This document shows, piece by piece, positions 1-7,798 of a DNA stretch of 64,000 nt. This DNA is from Pseudomonas sp. Irchel 3E13 (lineage in GTDB: Bacteria; Pseudomonadota; Gammaproteobacteria; Pseudomonadales; Pseudomonadaceae). How positions within the stretch are numbered: position 1 is the stretch's first letter; each line of letters begins with the position of its first letter. A program made the translations under genes and the position numbers. Under the pieces are notes generated by a model that made no database searches, was not told where the DNA came from, and was given only the letters and a program-made list of their open reading frames with translations. The stretch is taken from positions 1 through 64,000 of the forward strand of contig NZ_FYDX01000006.1 of the NCBI RefSeq assembly GCF_900187455.1. The letters run 5' to 3'.

Positions 1-64
1 CTTTCTCGGTCACTTGCTTGACCGCTTCGATCTTGAATTCTTCGGGGTAACGCTGACGACTCAT
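1..64 (-). CDS. IS3-family transposase OrfA (partial, N-terminus only)
   Basis: Twenty-one codons are visible, beginning MSRQRYPEEFKIEAVKQV, the usual start of the helix-turn-helix OrfA protein of IS3-type elements. It would bind the element's ends, and OrfB would be made by frameshifting beyond the edge. An AGGAGG ribosome site lies about 4 bases before the ATG. The rest of the gene is outside the window, so completeness is unknown. Confidence 0.75.
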   Translation of the reverse strand, partial: MSRQRYPEEFKIEAVKQVTEK

Positions 65-127
65 GGCTCCTCCTATTTGGGCCTCATTATGAGGCTTGGA
101 GGTGTCTACGAAACTAGGGGCGATTCA
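1..127 (-). mobile_element. IS3-family insertion sequence, truncated by window edge
   Basis: The start of an IS3-like element runs off the left edge. Reading the minus strand, the probable terminal inverted repeat begins TGAATCGCCCC near position 127, followed by a leader, a strong ribosome site (AGGAGG) and the first transposase frame. Only one end is visible, so neither the target duplication nor the second frame can be checked. It marks the outer edge of the stacked elements at this locus. Confidence 0.6.
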
Positions 128-200
128 GTGTTTCATCATTTGGAACGACTAAATGGGTCGACTGCTGTAGTTTAGACAAGGGGGCAGTCATGATCGATGA

Positions 201-395
201 GAAAAAGGGGACAGATTTATTTCTCGCCGGAGATCAATGGACGGCTGAACCCAAACACTGCCCCTTAAATCGTGCGCACTCTCGAATTCCAACGGAACCC
301 CAAAACGAAAAAACCCGCCAAAAGGCGGGTTTTTCGGAGGTCCCAGAGATGTCAAAAGCCTTCTCTGAACCCTTATATGGTGCCGGCACCATCGA
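201..395. repeat. 190-bp direct repeat, copy 1
   Basis: About 190 bases starting GAAAAAGGGGACAG recur almost identically at 3324-3521, with only a few differences (for example one extra A in copy 2). The repeat contains a hairpin terminator and ends in the 3' end of tRNA-Thr. The two copies are in direct orientation about 3.12 kb apart and frame the relic cargo segment. Confidence 0.9.
308..335. terminator. Rho-independent terminator next to att copy 1
   Basis: Stem AAACCCGCC / GGCGGGTTT with an AAAA loop, flanked by A and T tracts, so it could work in either direction. The same hairpin recurs at 3434-3457 and 9426-9452, each time a few dozen bases before a tRNA-Thr fragment. It would terminate a tRNA transcript reading leftwards. 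Confidence 0.7.
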
Positions 396-420
396 ACCCG
401 GGACCTACTGATTACAAGTC
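378..420 (-). other. Attachment-site relic: 3' part of tRNA-Thr, 4-bp deletion
   Basis: The sequence matches the CCA end through the T arm and anticodon arm of the tRNA-Thr at 42400-42475, but 4 bases are missing after the first 14. It is in the same orientation as the intact tRNA and lacks the 5' half, so it is not a functional tRNA. It is best read as an att site left by an earlier integration. Confidence 0.8.
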
Positions 421-468
421 CAAATTCGCAGCCAGTGTTCACAGTGAAAATCACTCAATCCGTTGTTT

Positions 469-783
469 TTATTGGATATTGACGGATATTTGGGCCGCAT
501 ATCCGTGCTCGATGTGGACACTATGTGGACGCTCTATACCGCACTTTCCTTCACTCTTTTTCAATTCCTTGCACACCGTGCAATGCCTCTCACCTGTCTT
601 GCACCCACGGCGGGCCTGATCCGCGCGCCCGTGGCACCGTACCTGGTCTTTGCACTTTTTTCTGACGCAGAGCGCGTCGGCGGGAGGGGGATAAGTGATT
701 TTCTCGATCTTTTTTTTCCGCGCTGCAGGTTTTCTAGCTTCTCGCTCAGGCGTGTGTATCGTGTGTATAAAATAGTTGCTCAT
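469..783 (-). CDS. Small cysteine-rich prophage-type protein
   Basis: A 104-residue basic protein starting MSNYFIHTIHT, with seven cysteines in its middle (LCVRKKCK ... RCHG ... GCKTGERHCTVCKE), suggesting zinc binding. The start is supported by GGAGAG about 5 bases upstream. It is transcribed divergently from hicA across a 53-bp gap that contains a palindromic operator. The segment encoding KITYPPPAD is conserved at 40455-40482 in the prophage on the opposite strand, which supports a real gene. The function is unknown; a DNA- or RNA-binding zinc protein is the simplest guess. Confidence 0.55.
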   Translation of the reverse strand: MSNYFIHTIHTPEREARKPAARKKKIEKITYPPPADALCVRKKCKDQVRCHGRADQARRGCKTGERHCTVCKELKKSEGKCGIERPHSVHIEHGYAAQISVNIQ

Positions 784-811
784 GTGCTCTCCGGTGTGTA
801 TCATACACACC
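752..811. promoter_or_regulatory. hicAB promoter and palindromic operator
   Basis: A perfect 19-bp palindrome GGTGTGTATCATACACACC lies at 793-811, and its half-site GTGTGTAT occurs twice more, in direct orientation, at 752-759 and 761-768. A promoter TTGCTC (776-781), 17 bp, TATCAT (799-804) puts the -10 element inside the palindrome. The antitoxin at 1104 ends in a ribbon-helix-helix domain, so autorepression through this operator is expected. The palindrome also lies just upstream of the divergent gene at 469-783. Confidence 0.6.
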
Positions 812-836
812 ATCGTTAGGCAGAAAGGAGGGCCGG

Positions 837-1019
837 ATGCGAAGCAGAGAGGTGATTGAATTGATTAAGGCGGATGGTTGGTACGAGGTGGCAGTGAAAG
901 GTAGCCACCACCAGTTCAAGCATCCAACGAAGGCTGGCCGGGTAACTGTTCCACACCCTAAGTCAGAGATCGCTGTAGGAACGCTTCAAAATATCCTGAA
1001 ACAAGCCGGCCTCAGGTGA
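837..1019 (+). CDS. hicA: HicA toxin, mRNA interferase
   Basis: A 60-residue protein with the compact HicA double-stranded-RNA-binding-like fold. It has the N-terminal RSREVIELIKADGW helix, the GSHHQF segment with the catalytic histidine (about residue 24), and the VTVPHPKSEIAVGTL stretch. HicA toxins cleave mRNA and tmRNA and are held inactive by HicB. AAAGGAGG lies directly before the start codon. It is first in a toxin-antitoxin operon with hicB 84 bases downstream. It probably stabilises the element or acts in phage defence. Confidence 0.93.
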   Translation: MRSREVIELIKADGWYEVAVKGSHHQFKHPTKAGRVTVPHPKSEIAVGTLQNILKQAGLR

Positions 1020-1103
1020 GGCCGGCAACACCTCTCAAGTGCTCGGCCCCTTGTGTTACCCGGACTGTGCTACCCAGTCCACCAATCGTTAGAGGTTCAG
1101 AAA

Positions 1104-1508
1104 ATGAAATTTCCAGTAGTGCTGCACAAAGACGCTGATTCGGACTATGGGGTGACTGTGCCCGATGTGCCGGGCTGTTTCTCGGCAGGCGCCACTGTCT
1201 CGGAGGCTTTAGAAAACGCGCAGGAGGCGCTTGCTCTTCATTTTGAGGGCTTAGTCGCTGATGGTGACCCGCTTCCCCAGCCTCAAGAAGTAGATGTCCA
1301 TATGGGTAATCCTGACTATACCGGTGGGGTGTGGGCTGTAGTTGATTTCGACGTGACACCTTACCTGGGCAAAGCTGTTCGCTTCAACGCTACCCTTCCA
1401 GAGAATCTGCTGCAGCGGATTGATGACCTGGTGAAGAGAGATCATCGCTACGCTTCCCGTTCTGGTTTTCTCGCTACTGCCGCATTGCGAGAGCTATCAG
1501 TGGCTTGA
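1104..1508 (+). CDS. hicB: HicB antitoxin
   Basis: A 134-residue antitoxin. The N-terminal two thirds is the degenerate RNase-H-like HicB domain (DSDYGVTVPDVPGCFSAG, then EALENAQEALALH). The C-terminus (FNATLPENLLQRIDDLV ... SRSGFLATAAL) is a ribbon-helix-helix DNA-binding domain. It neutralises HicA and should repress the operon at the palindrome at 793-811. The ATG at 1104 is chosen over an upstream in-frame ATG because homologues begin MKFPVV. A strong terminator follows. Confidence 0.92.
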   Translation: MKFPVVLHKDADSDYGVTVPDVPGCFSAGATVSEALENAQEALALHFEGLVADGDPLPQPQEVDVHMGNPDYTGGVWAVVDFDVTPYLGKAVRFNATLPENLLQRIDDLVKRDHRYASRSGFLATAALRELSVA

Positions 1509-1522
1509 GTCAGTAACTAAAT

Positions 1523-1550
1523 AACAAGGGCGCCAAATGGCGCCCTTGTT
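1523..1550 (+). terminator. Terminator after hicB
   Basis: A perfect 12-bp stem AACAAGGGCGCC / GGCGCCCTTGTT with an AAAT loop, starting 14 bases after the hicB stop. It separates the toxin-antitoxin operon from the next gene. Confidence 0.8.
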
Positions 1551-1647
1551 ATTTGTGAATGGTGATAACCAGCTAACGAAGCTTGTGCGTTTTATTTGAT
1601 TATAGTATGAAGTGCTGCACTGCCCACATTTGAGTCAAGGAAGAATT

Positions 1648-3096
1648 ATGCTCAAGCCAATAGTTAAAGAGCCAAGTGTAAATGAAAGTGAGAGGATTTT
1701 AGCAAAGGTTGCTAATAATAATTTCTTTAGCCTTTGGAGTTATCCTAGTCTCTTTCGGTCCGTTGGTAAAGGAAAGGAGTTGGCTGACTTGACTATATAC
1801 TTTGACAATACGTTGATCTTGTTTTCAGATAAAGGGCAGGTTAAGTTTCAATCTCAAAATGAAACGCTTTTGGCTTGGAGTCGGTGGTATAGAACGGCAG
1901 TAAAGGAATCAGCAAAGCAATTGCATGGTGCGGAAAAGTTTGTCAGAAATTTACCGGATCAAATTTTTCTCAACAGCAAGCTCGTGGATCAATTTCCTTT
2001 TGATATATCAAATAAGGATCTTAAGATTCATCTTGTTGCAGTTACGCGGGGTATTACCAAAGAAGCAAAGAGATATTTTGATAGTGTCAAGCCCGGTAGT
2101 AGTGGCTCCTTGGGATTTTGCTATGCTATGACGGAGAAAGAGATATTACAGCATCCTTTCTTTGTAGGGGATGTAGACCCAAGTCAGACTTTCGTGCATA
2201 TCCTAGATGAGTCAAGTATTGAGCTTTTACTTGAGGAGCTGTGCACGCCCTCTGACTTTATCCATTATCTCGAAGCCAAAGAGCAGGCTGTACGGCGGGG
2301 AGGATTGGTAGTTAGCTATGGTGAAGAGGAGACACTCGCGCACTATTTATTGCATGAGGATAAGCATGGATTTGGAGCGATTGAGGGAGGCAGTTACGAG
2401 AAATTTATAATCCCTGAGTGGCAATGGCGAGAGTTCAAAGGCTCTATCCCTTATGGCTTGCGATATGAACTTAGAAAGTATGCAAAAATTTGGAATAGTT
2501 TAGTCGCTCGTTTTTCGGACTGCGTCGTGAATGCGACGGTTGGCGAAGGCGGACATCTGCCTCTTCTCACGCATGCAAATGCCATTCAGGTTTTGGCCTC
2601 TGAAAACGTTGTTTCCAGTGCGGTATTAGCCAAGGCGCTATTTCAGAAATACGGCACAGTTCCCGAAATGGCTAGGTCGGCTCGTATTGTCTCGTCAACA
2701 ATGCAGCCTGGAAGGATATATGTTTTTATTTTTTTTCCATGGGATACGGATTATAAAGATTATGAAAAATATCGGGAGGCCAGGCTTGAGTGTATGGGGC
2801 TCTACGCGCTGGTCGCACGATACAAATATCAGAAGGCCAAAGAGATTTTAGTGTTTGGTTCTGCAACCAAGGGCGGAACTCCGGGGTCGGAAACAATATT
2901 CGTGGTGGATAATTCCGTTCCACTCGCCGGCGAAGAGCGACTATTAGCTCAACGAGTCATGAAAAATGAGAACATACTCAATAGCGTTACCGAAAAACGG
3001 ACTTCACTACCCGGAGGCGTAGGCAGAAATGAATTATGCCCATGTGGGTCCGGTAAGAAATTTAAGAAATGTCATTATCAAACTGGTTTCGCCTGA
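1648..3096 (+). CDS. SEC-C protein, possible nuclease/defence protein
   Basis: A 482-residue protein with low GC compared with the phage genes. The C-terminus (RNELCPCGSGKKFKKCHY) is a clear SEC-C zinc motif. Near the N-terminus, GKELADLTIYFDNTLILFSDKG (given in two parts: GKELADLTIYF and NTLILFSDKG) resembles the acidic and lysine motif of PD-(D/E)XK-type nucleases, but this is a weak match by eye. The middle 300 residues are not recognised. The start at 1648 has AAGGAAG upstream. Its place beside hicAB, in a position used for cargo in the related prophage, suggests an accessory or defence role, which is inference. Confidence 0.6.
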   Translation: MLKPIVKEPSVNESERILAKVANNNFFSLWSYPSLFRSVGKGKELADLTIYFDNTLILFSDKGQVKFQSQNETLLAWSRWYRTAVKESAKQLHGAEKFVRNLPDQIFLNSKLVDQFPFDISNKDLKIHLVAVTRGITKEAKRYFDSVKPGSSGSLGFCYAMTEKEILQHPFFVGDVDPSQTFVHILDESSIELLLEELCTPSDFIHYLEAKEQAVRRGGLVVSYGEEETLAHYLLHEDKHGFGAIEGGSYEKFIIPEWQWREFKGSIPYGLRYELRKYAKIWNSLVARFSDCVVNATVGEGGHLPLLTHANAIQVLASENVVSSAVLAKALFQKYGTVPEMARSARIVSSTMQPGRIYVFIFFPWDTDYKDYEKYREARLECMGLYALVARYKYQKAKEILVFGSATKGGTPGSETIFVVDNSVPLAGEERLLAQRVMKNENILNSVTEKRTSLPGGVGRNELCPCGSGKKFKKCHYQTGFA

Positions 3097-3099
3097 TGT

Positions 3100-3323
3100 T
3101 CATGAACGCTGCAAAGTAATCGACTTCAATTGCGCTGCTAACTGCTGTGTGTTCGCCGCCTCGATCGTGAACGCCGCTGCGTTATTCGGTGGTGGACTCG
3201 ATGCATGAACGTGTGCTGCGATCTGTGTGTTCATGTCCTGGACTAGGTCCAGCAGATCACACAGCACCTGCAGCACGTTCACCCCTTCCGACCCTAGCCA
3301 GGTCTTCGGCGCAACGCTCCGGG
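3100..3323 (-). pseudogene. Broken C-terminus of phage baseplate spike gene
   Basis: The minus strand encodes RSVAPKTWLGSE followed by VNVLQVLCDLLDLVQDMNTQ and HVHASSP, closely matching the C-terminal 80 or so residues of the intact spike protein at 37503-38450. The upstream part of the gene is missing: homology stops exactly where the 190-bp repeat begins at 3324. This is the remains of an earlier prophage of the same family, cut by a rearrangement. Confidence 0.85.
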
Positions 3324-3521
3324 GAAAAAGGGGACAGATTTATTTCTCGCCGGAGATCAATGGACGGCTGAACCCAAAACACTGCCCCTTAAATCGTGCG
3401 CACTCTCGAATTCCAACGGAACCCCAAAACGAAAAAACCCGCCAAAAGGCGGGTTTTTCGGGGTTCCCAGAGATGTCAAAAGCCTTCTCTGAAACCTTAT
3501 ATGGTGCCGGCACCAGACGAA
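3324..3521. repeat. 190-bp direct repeat, copy 2, ending in a tRNA-Thr fragment
   Basis: Second copy of the repeat at 201-395, including the hairpin at 3434-3457. It ends in a short tRNA-Thr fragment (3502-3521) that diverges from the tRNA after about 15 bases, allowing a 3-base gap. The left edge abuts the truncated phage gene, so this copy marks a recombination junction. Confidence 0.88.
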
Positions 3522-3866
3522 CGGTTGCTTTCGGCGAGGCCAGGTTTTCCGGGCGTCTGGAATTTGGTGGAAAATTTGGCGTACCCCAACTAGTAACTAT
3601 AAATAAATCAGCTAGTTATGGCTTTCTGTGGAATCGAACCCGGAATGCGGGATGCTGAGTAAATTTCGCGCCGGTGTTCTGGGCCGGCCGCTGGCGATCC
3701 TTTCCATTGCCGGAGGCTTGTCTCTGGTCCACTTCTTACCCTTTGTGCACAGGCCCAGCTAACGAGGAGTTGAACTATCGCCGCGCCAAGATAAATCCTG
3801 CTGATCAGATTCGATCCGAAGTCTGTCGTGACGGCATATTGGTCCAAACCGACGGAGGCCTTGGTC
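3522..3866. other. Intergenic stretch, no gene seen
   Basis: About 345 bases between the repeat and the next small gene. No convincing coding frame is present. It is probably scrambled left-end sequence of the neighbouring island. Confidence 0.4.
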
Positions 3867-4055
3867 ATGAGCGCAGCAAAACAGTTTCACGCCCAAATCG
3901 ATGGCAAACAGATTCAGGGCTGGGTGGTGAAGGACGGACGCTCATACCTAGCTTATGCGGATTTTCGCGGAAAACAGATCGTTGTCCGTGGAAGTTCCGA
4001 ACCAAATGCCATTAGCAAATGGCGTGAGGAAGCCAACTACGCAGCTAACGAATAG
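3867..4055 (+). CDS. Small conserved-looking protein, unknown function
   Basis: A 62-residue protein starting MSAAKQFHAQIDGKQIQGW, with a predicted beta-rich pattern (WVVKDGRSYLAYADF, GKQIVVRGSS) and no cysteines or membrane segment. GGAGG lies about 7 bases before the ATG. It is the first gene after the repeat and may belong to the island with the P4-type integrase. The family is not recognised. Confidence 0.5.
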   Translation: MSAAKQFHAQIDGKQIQGWVVKDGRSYLAYADFRGKQIVVRGSSEPNAISKWREEANYAANE

Positions 4056-4465
4056 GACATTCAGTTCCAGGCGAGCACCCAATGACCCCTACGACCAGAA
4101 AAAACAAGCCGATGATTGCGAAATATGGGGCTTGAGTCAGTCGTAAAGCGCGTCTATGAGACGCCTTTTGAAAAAAAACTCAGAAAAATCAGTTTTTTTT
4201 TCACGATAGGGGAGGCTTTTATGACCCCCACTGGAGGCGTGGATGTCTTCCTCCTTAGAGGCGTAGCTTTCTCCCTCCAGGAGACATTGTCGACTCCCAA
4301 AACATACTCATCGCTAAACACATCCAACTTTGAAACACATTTAGCCAATCGAGACACAGTAAACTTAACTTAAGGGGCTGACACAGGCGCCTCCCCCCCC
4401 ACCGTTGCCAGCCCTGTTTAGAGCCACCATACTCCAGCCAACGGTAAATTAAGGGGGATCAGGGG
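4056..4465. other. Noncoding stretch with one small hairpin
   Basis: About 410 bases without a credible gene. A small hairpin GCGTCT-ATG-AGACGC at 4150-4164 followed by CTTTTG could be a weak terminator. Overlapping short frames on both strands here look random. It probably contains the promoter for the gene at 4466. Confidence 0.4.
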
Positions 4466-4957
4466 ATGACTAAGTTAACGACAACGGTGAAGGCGAAAAA
4501 GCCGGCGCCGGTAGAAAGCAAGGAAATCGAGAAACGGTGGGGAAAGGATTTGGTAGCGGCGGGATGGACAGCCATTCCCAATGTGCTTTTCGACTGCTCA
4601 CAACAACTGGGGCTGAAACACCTGCATATCGTGATTATTCTGCATCTGGCCGGCTACTGGTGGCAGGCGGGCAATGATCCTTATCCGACCAAAGAGACCC
4701 TTGCTAAGAAAATTGGGGTAACGGCCCGGACAATCCAGCGGTCAATCGCCGAGCTTGAGGAAATGAAATTCATCACTCGACACGCCCGAAAGTCGAAGTT
4801 GGGCGGTAACCTCGCGAATCGCTATTCCTTCGATGGGATCATCGAGGCCGCTACCCCGTACGCTAAAGCCATCGTGGACGCGCGCGAGAAGCAAAAAGCT
4901 ACTGGTGACGGCCGTGCTACACGTAAAAAGCCAGCCACTTTGGAATTGGTCAAATAA
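4466..4957 (+). CDS. Winged-helix/HTH protein, possible replication or regulatory protein
   Basis: A 163-residue protein. Residues about 25-65 form a helical block (WTAIPNVLFDCSQQLGL, HIVIILHLAGYWW). Then comes a helix-turn-helix (PYPTKETLAKKIGVTARTIQ, RSIAELEEMKFI) like the DNA-binding domains of plasmid or phage replication initiators. The C-terminus is rich in Lys, Ala and Thr. It has GGGGGATCAGGGG upstream and is followed 49 bases later by another small gene, so the two may form an operon. Whether it starts replication or only regulates cannot be told. Confidence 0.6.
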   Translation: MTKLTTTVKAKKPAPVESKEIEKRWGKDLVAAGWTAIPNVLFDCSQQLGLKHLHIVIILHLAGYWWQAGNDPYPTKETLAKKIGVTARTIQRSIAELEEMKFITRHARKSKLGGNLANRYSFDGIIEAATPYAKAIVDAREKQKATGDGRATRKKPATLELVK

Positions 4958-5006
4958 GAGGACAGCGGTGGACGATTCAGTCGTCGAACCCAAAGGAAGT
5001 ACGACG

Positions 5007-5522
5007 ATGAAAAAAACCGCCACACAACTGGGTGATGAAAGCCTGGCACATGCCTTCCGTGAGTTGATGAGCGTCGTCATCAGCATGCGCGAGGCAGGTG
5101 TCGAATTGAGCCAGGTGCAGCATGCGCCTGAATTCACCTACTTGCTGACTCCCAAGCAGTTTGACCGGATAAAGCGTATTTGCCGTGAAAAGGGCTGGTC
5201 GGAGCCAAACCGGAGGGGCATTTTGATTGACCTTCAAGCCATCGCTCATCCATTGGATTCTCGCGAGAGCAAAGACCACTGCACCCCAGAAGAAGCTTTG
5301 CAGATCCTGGTGAACGCGTACTGCGCTTACAGCCAGATAGGCTTGAACAAGCCCAAGCATGCTCAGGGTATTCTCTTTAACACCGGCAGAAAGGTCAGCG
5401 TAGGCAACGGCAGCTATTACGCCTTGGCGGTCGTAAAAGTATGCGAGGACGGGGCTATAAGGTACTTGGCCCCGGTTACTGCGTATCACGCAACCGAGGC
5501 CAAGATCCGAAACATTAAGTGA
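5007..5522 (+). CDS. Island protein of unknown function
   Basis: A 171-residue protein starting MKKTATQLGDESLAHAF. It is mostly helical in the first half, then a mixed region including CTPEEALQILVNAYCAYSQ. No known motif stands out. The start is chosen for the AAAGGAAG site a few bases upstream; a longer in-frame reading overlaps the previous gene and looks non-coding. It probably forms an operon with the HTH gene at 4466. Confidence 0.5.
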   Translation: MKKTATQLGDESLAHAFRELMSVVISMREAGVELSQVQHAPEFTYLLTPKQFDRIKRICREKGWSEPNRRGILIDLQAIAHPLDSRESKDHCTPEEALQILVNAYCAYSQIGLNKPKHAQGILFNTGRKVSVGNGSYYALAVVKVCEDGAIRYLAPVTAYHATEAKIRNIK

Positions 5523-6116
5523 CTACGAGGAAGGACGGCCTCGAAGGCAAGTCTCCTGCACTGAAGCAGAACAACCCATATGCCTGCGATTTCCCTTCAT
5601 ATGACCCTGGCTAGCCAGGCCTCCGCAGCTCCGCCGACAAATTTTCTGCTGTCTGCGTAGTCGAGATCAATGTTAAGCAAGCGCTAAGCAAATTGCAAAC
5701 ATTTCTCCCCCTCCAGTCCCCTACGCCTCCCCCCTAGATCCCCAGAATGTCATCATTTGGCTCGCTCGATGCCGCCGGTTTGACTCTCTTTCAAGCACAT
5801 CAGGTGATGCTTGGACCGGATAGCCGGCTCTCAGCGTGGTTCCGCTTAGCGGTTGAATTGCCAGAGTTTTCCTAGGCGATGAGTGAGCAATTGCAGGGTC
5901 AGCAAATAGTAATAGCGCGTCGATTCAGTGTGCTGGTTTAAGTGGTGATTCAAAAACCACGCAAGATGTTTTCTCTGCAAGTCCATGGATTGTCGCGTTG
6001 CCAGCGTTCAGCGATAACTGTTTGGATAGTCTTCGCCTGACGAAGGTGGCGCTGGCGTGTGGTATGTGACCCGGTCAGGATGCCCGCCAAGAACAGCTCC
6101 ATATGGAATGGCTTGC
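5523..6116. other. 594-bp gap between convergent genes, nothing recognised
   Basis: No frame with credible codon use or ribosome site was found on either strand. The region separates the two-gene unit at 4466-5522 from the convergent recombinase gene at 6117. Confidence 0.4.
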
Positions 6117-7097
6117 TCATGCTCGGCCACCGATGTAAGCCGATACCACGCTGATACGGCCGTGCCCCAGCTCATAGCTGATTTGCAGTCGGGCCTCCTG
6201 ATCAAGGCGTCGGTCGAGCTGGTAGCAGTTGCCGCCGTAGATGGGCGCAAGATGTCGAGTGATTTGCTCATAGCGTTCGCACGCGTAGGCTGCCCGCAAT
6301 TCGTGGAAGCCTTTGAGGTTGTGCTGATGGAGGATGTCCCGTGCGGGGCGGACGATTCCCTGCAAGAAATCGAGGTAGCGTTCGTTCGGTGCAAGCAGGT
6401 TGCGGCTACCGTCGGGCGAGACCTGTCCGGCAAACCTCAGTGCGTCACGAATATGATCATTTACCGTAATCCAACGAGGTGCTGATGCGCCTGAACGGCC
6501 ACCTTTGGTGCCGTCCTGGATGTTGATCTTGCCAAATTGTTTGGCTTCACGTTTTAGACGGGGAAGGTCGGCCAAAATCGCCTCGCGCAAGCGCATACCG
6601 GTGGCTCGGGCCAATTGCACAATGGCTGCGGCACGGAGTAGTTGGTCTTCGCACAGTGCGTTGACGACCCCCTTAACCTGTTCAAGATCCTGGCCTTGCG
6701 GTGTTGATATTCGGACGGTGGTGCGCTGCATGCCCAACGCCTTGCTCGGGCTCGGCACTTTCATATACTGATCACCGCGAAGCGCGGCCATGGTCCGATT
6801 CACACTGGACAACCGGTTTTGTGCGGTTGCGATGGTAAGGTCCCCGTTCTCAACTTGCTGACGCAAATGTTCGGCATAGTCCAACAAGGTCTGCCGATCA
6901 ATCTGCCGCGCATCGTTAAATCCTGGTCCATCCTCCGACCGACACCACCGAACAAACGCCTGCCAGCGATCACTGTGCGCTTTGACCGTCCCGTAATGCC
7001 CACCGCCAAACAGATCTTTCAGCGCTTGCGGCCCCGCATAGCTCAATTGCCGGCCATAGCCAAAATTGCGCCCATCCCGTCTACCTACCAATGCCAT
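6117..7097 (-). CDS. Integrase-domain tyrosine recombinase
   Basis: A 326-residue protein. The C-terminal half has the tyrosine recombinase signature: Arg in ATGMRLREAILA, the H-x-x-R box in GFHELRAAYA, and ELGHGRISVVSAYI with the late His and the likely catalytic Tyr. The N-terminal half (MALVGRRDGRNFGYG ... DRWQAFVRWCRS) resembles a SAM-like core-binding domain. The ATG at 7097 has GAGAGG upstream; an in-frame extension to 7274 lacks support. It resembles the integrase-domain proteins found in Pseudomonas islands. It probably acts in movement or resolution of the island. Confidence 0.8.
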   Translation of the reverse strand: MALVGRRDGRNFGYGRQLSYAGPQALKDLFGGGHYGTVKAHSDRWQAFVRWCRSEDGPGFNDARQIDRQTLLDYAEHLRQQVENGDLTIATAQNRLSSVNRTMAALRGDQYMKVPSPSKALGMQRTTVRISTPQGQDLEQVKGVVNALCEDQLLRAAAIVQLARATGMRLREAILADLPRLKREAKQFGKINIQDGTKGGRSGASAPRWITVNDHIRDALRFAGQVSPDGSRNLLAPNERYLDFLQGIVRPARDILHQHNLKGFHELRAAYACERYEQITRHLAPIYGGNCYQLDRRLDQEARLQISYELGHGRISVVSAYIGGRA

Positions 7098-7526
7098 GAT
7101 CAAACCTCTCAAAGCCAAAACCTTTGAAACCTTCCCCACGTCATCCCGCCTAGGATGTTGAGTGTTATCAGGGATCAAGGCCCCTGCGGCCTGTGAGGGT
7201 TGTCCACTGACGCGGGACTGGCGGCTCTTTACGGCCGGGAGCTTGGGCATCTCATGATCTGACCTCCTGAGCACTTCCGAAGAAGTGGGCGGGTGGAGGT
7301 TGCGCTGGCTGACGAGACCAGTGCCGCGAGATCCTGAGTCGGGTGAAGGCAGTGAAGCGATGACCGGGGCATGCCTGACTGTCAGTCAGGTGCAGTCCAT
7401 TCCGTGGGCTGCGGCACCATCATCTGCATCGCTGTTGCTGGTGACTTTTCGGTGTTTGTCACGCCGATTGTCACAAAGGGGAATGCCGCAAAGCCTTGTA
7501 CGAGTTGGGCTGCAGCAGCGGTAGGA

Positions 7527-7561
7527 GCGCCCGTCTCTTTCCGGGAGAAAGAGACGGGCGC
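7527..7561. repeat. Perfect 15-bp inverted repeat (hairpin)
   Basis: GCGCCCGTCTCTTTC and its exact inverse complement are separated by 5 bases. It lies in a 905-bp gene-free stretch (7098-8002). There is no T tract on either side, so it is not a standard terminator. It could be a recombinase or protein binding site. Confidence 0.7.
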
Positions 7562-7798
7562 AGGTTGGCGCAGTGAAATGGCCAAGCGGATAGGTTGCTG
7601 CAGGGCAGCTGGGTAGGGGGATGTATTTGCGCAATGGCAATGATCTGAAGTTGGCATCCATCACTCGGTGAGTGACCGTGCGAGCCGCCGGACGCTAATC
7701 GCACTTTGGGAGAACCACCACGGTGTGGCGTAGCCTCAAAGGCTCTGGCTACCTGGGTTGCTGTCAACGACAGCGCTTTGCCCGATCTTTTCTACGCC

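Noticed and set aside
201..230. Possible RAYT or REP-related end at GGGGACAGATTTATTT
   Set aside because: The motif recalls sequences seen near IS200-like genes, but no such transposase is present here, so no element was called.
7285..7767. Several overlapping frames of 80-100 codons on both strands
   Set aside because: All cross the perfect hairpin at 7527-7561 and lack ribosome sites or family resemblance.
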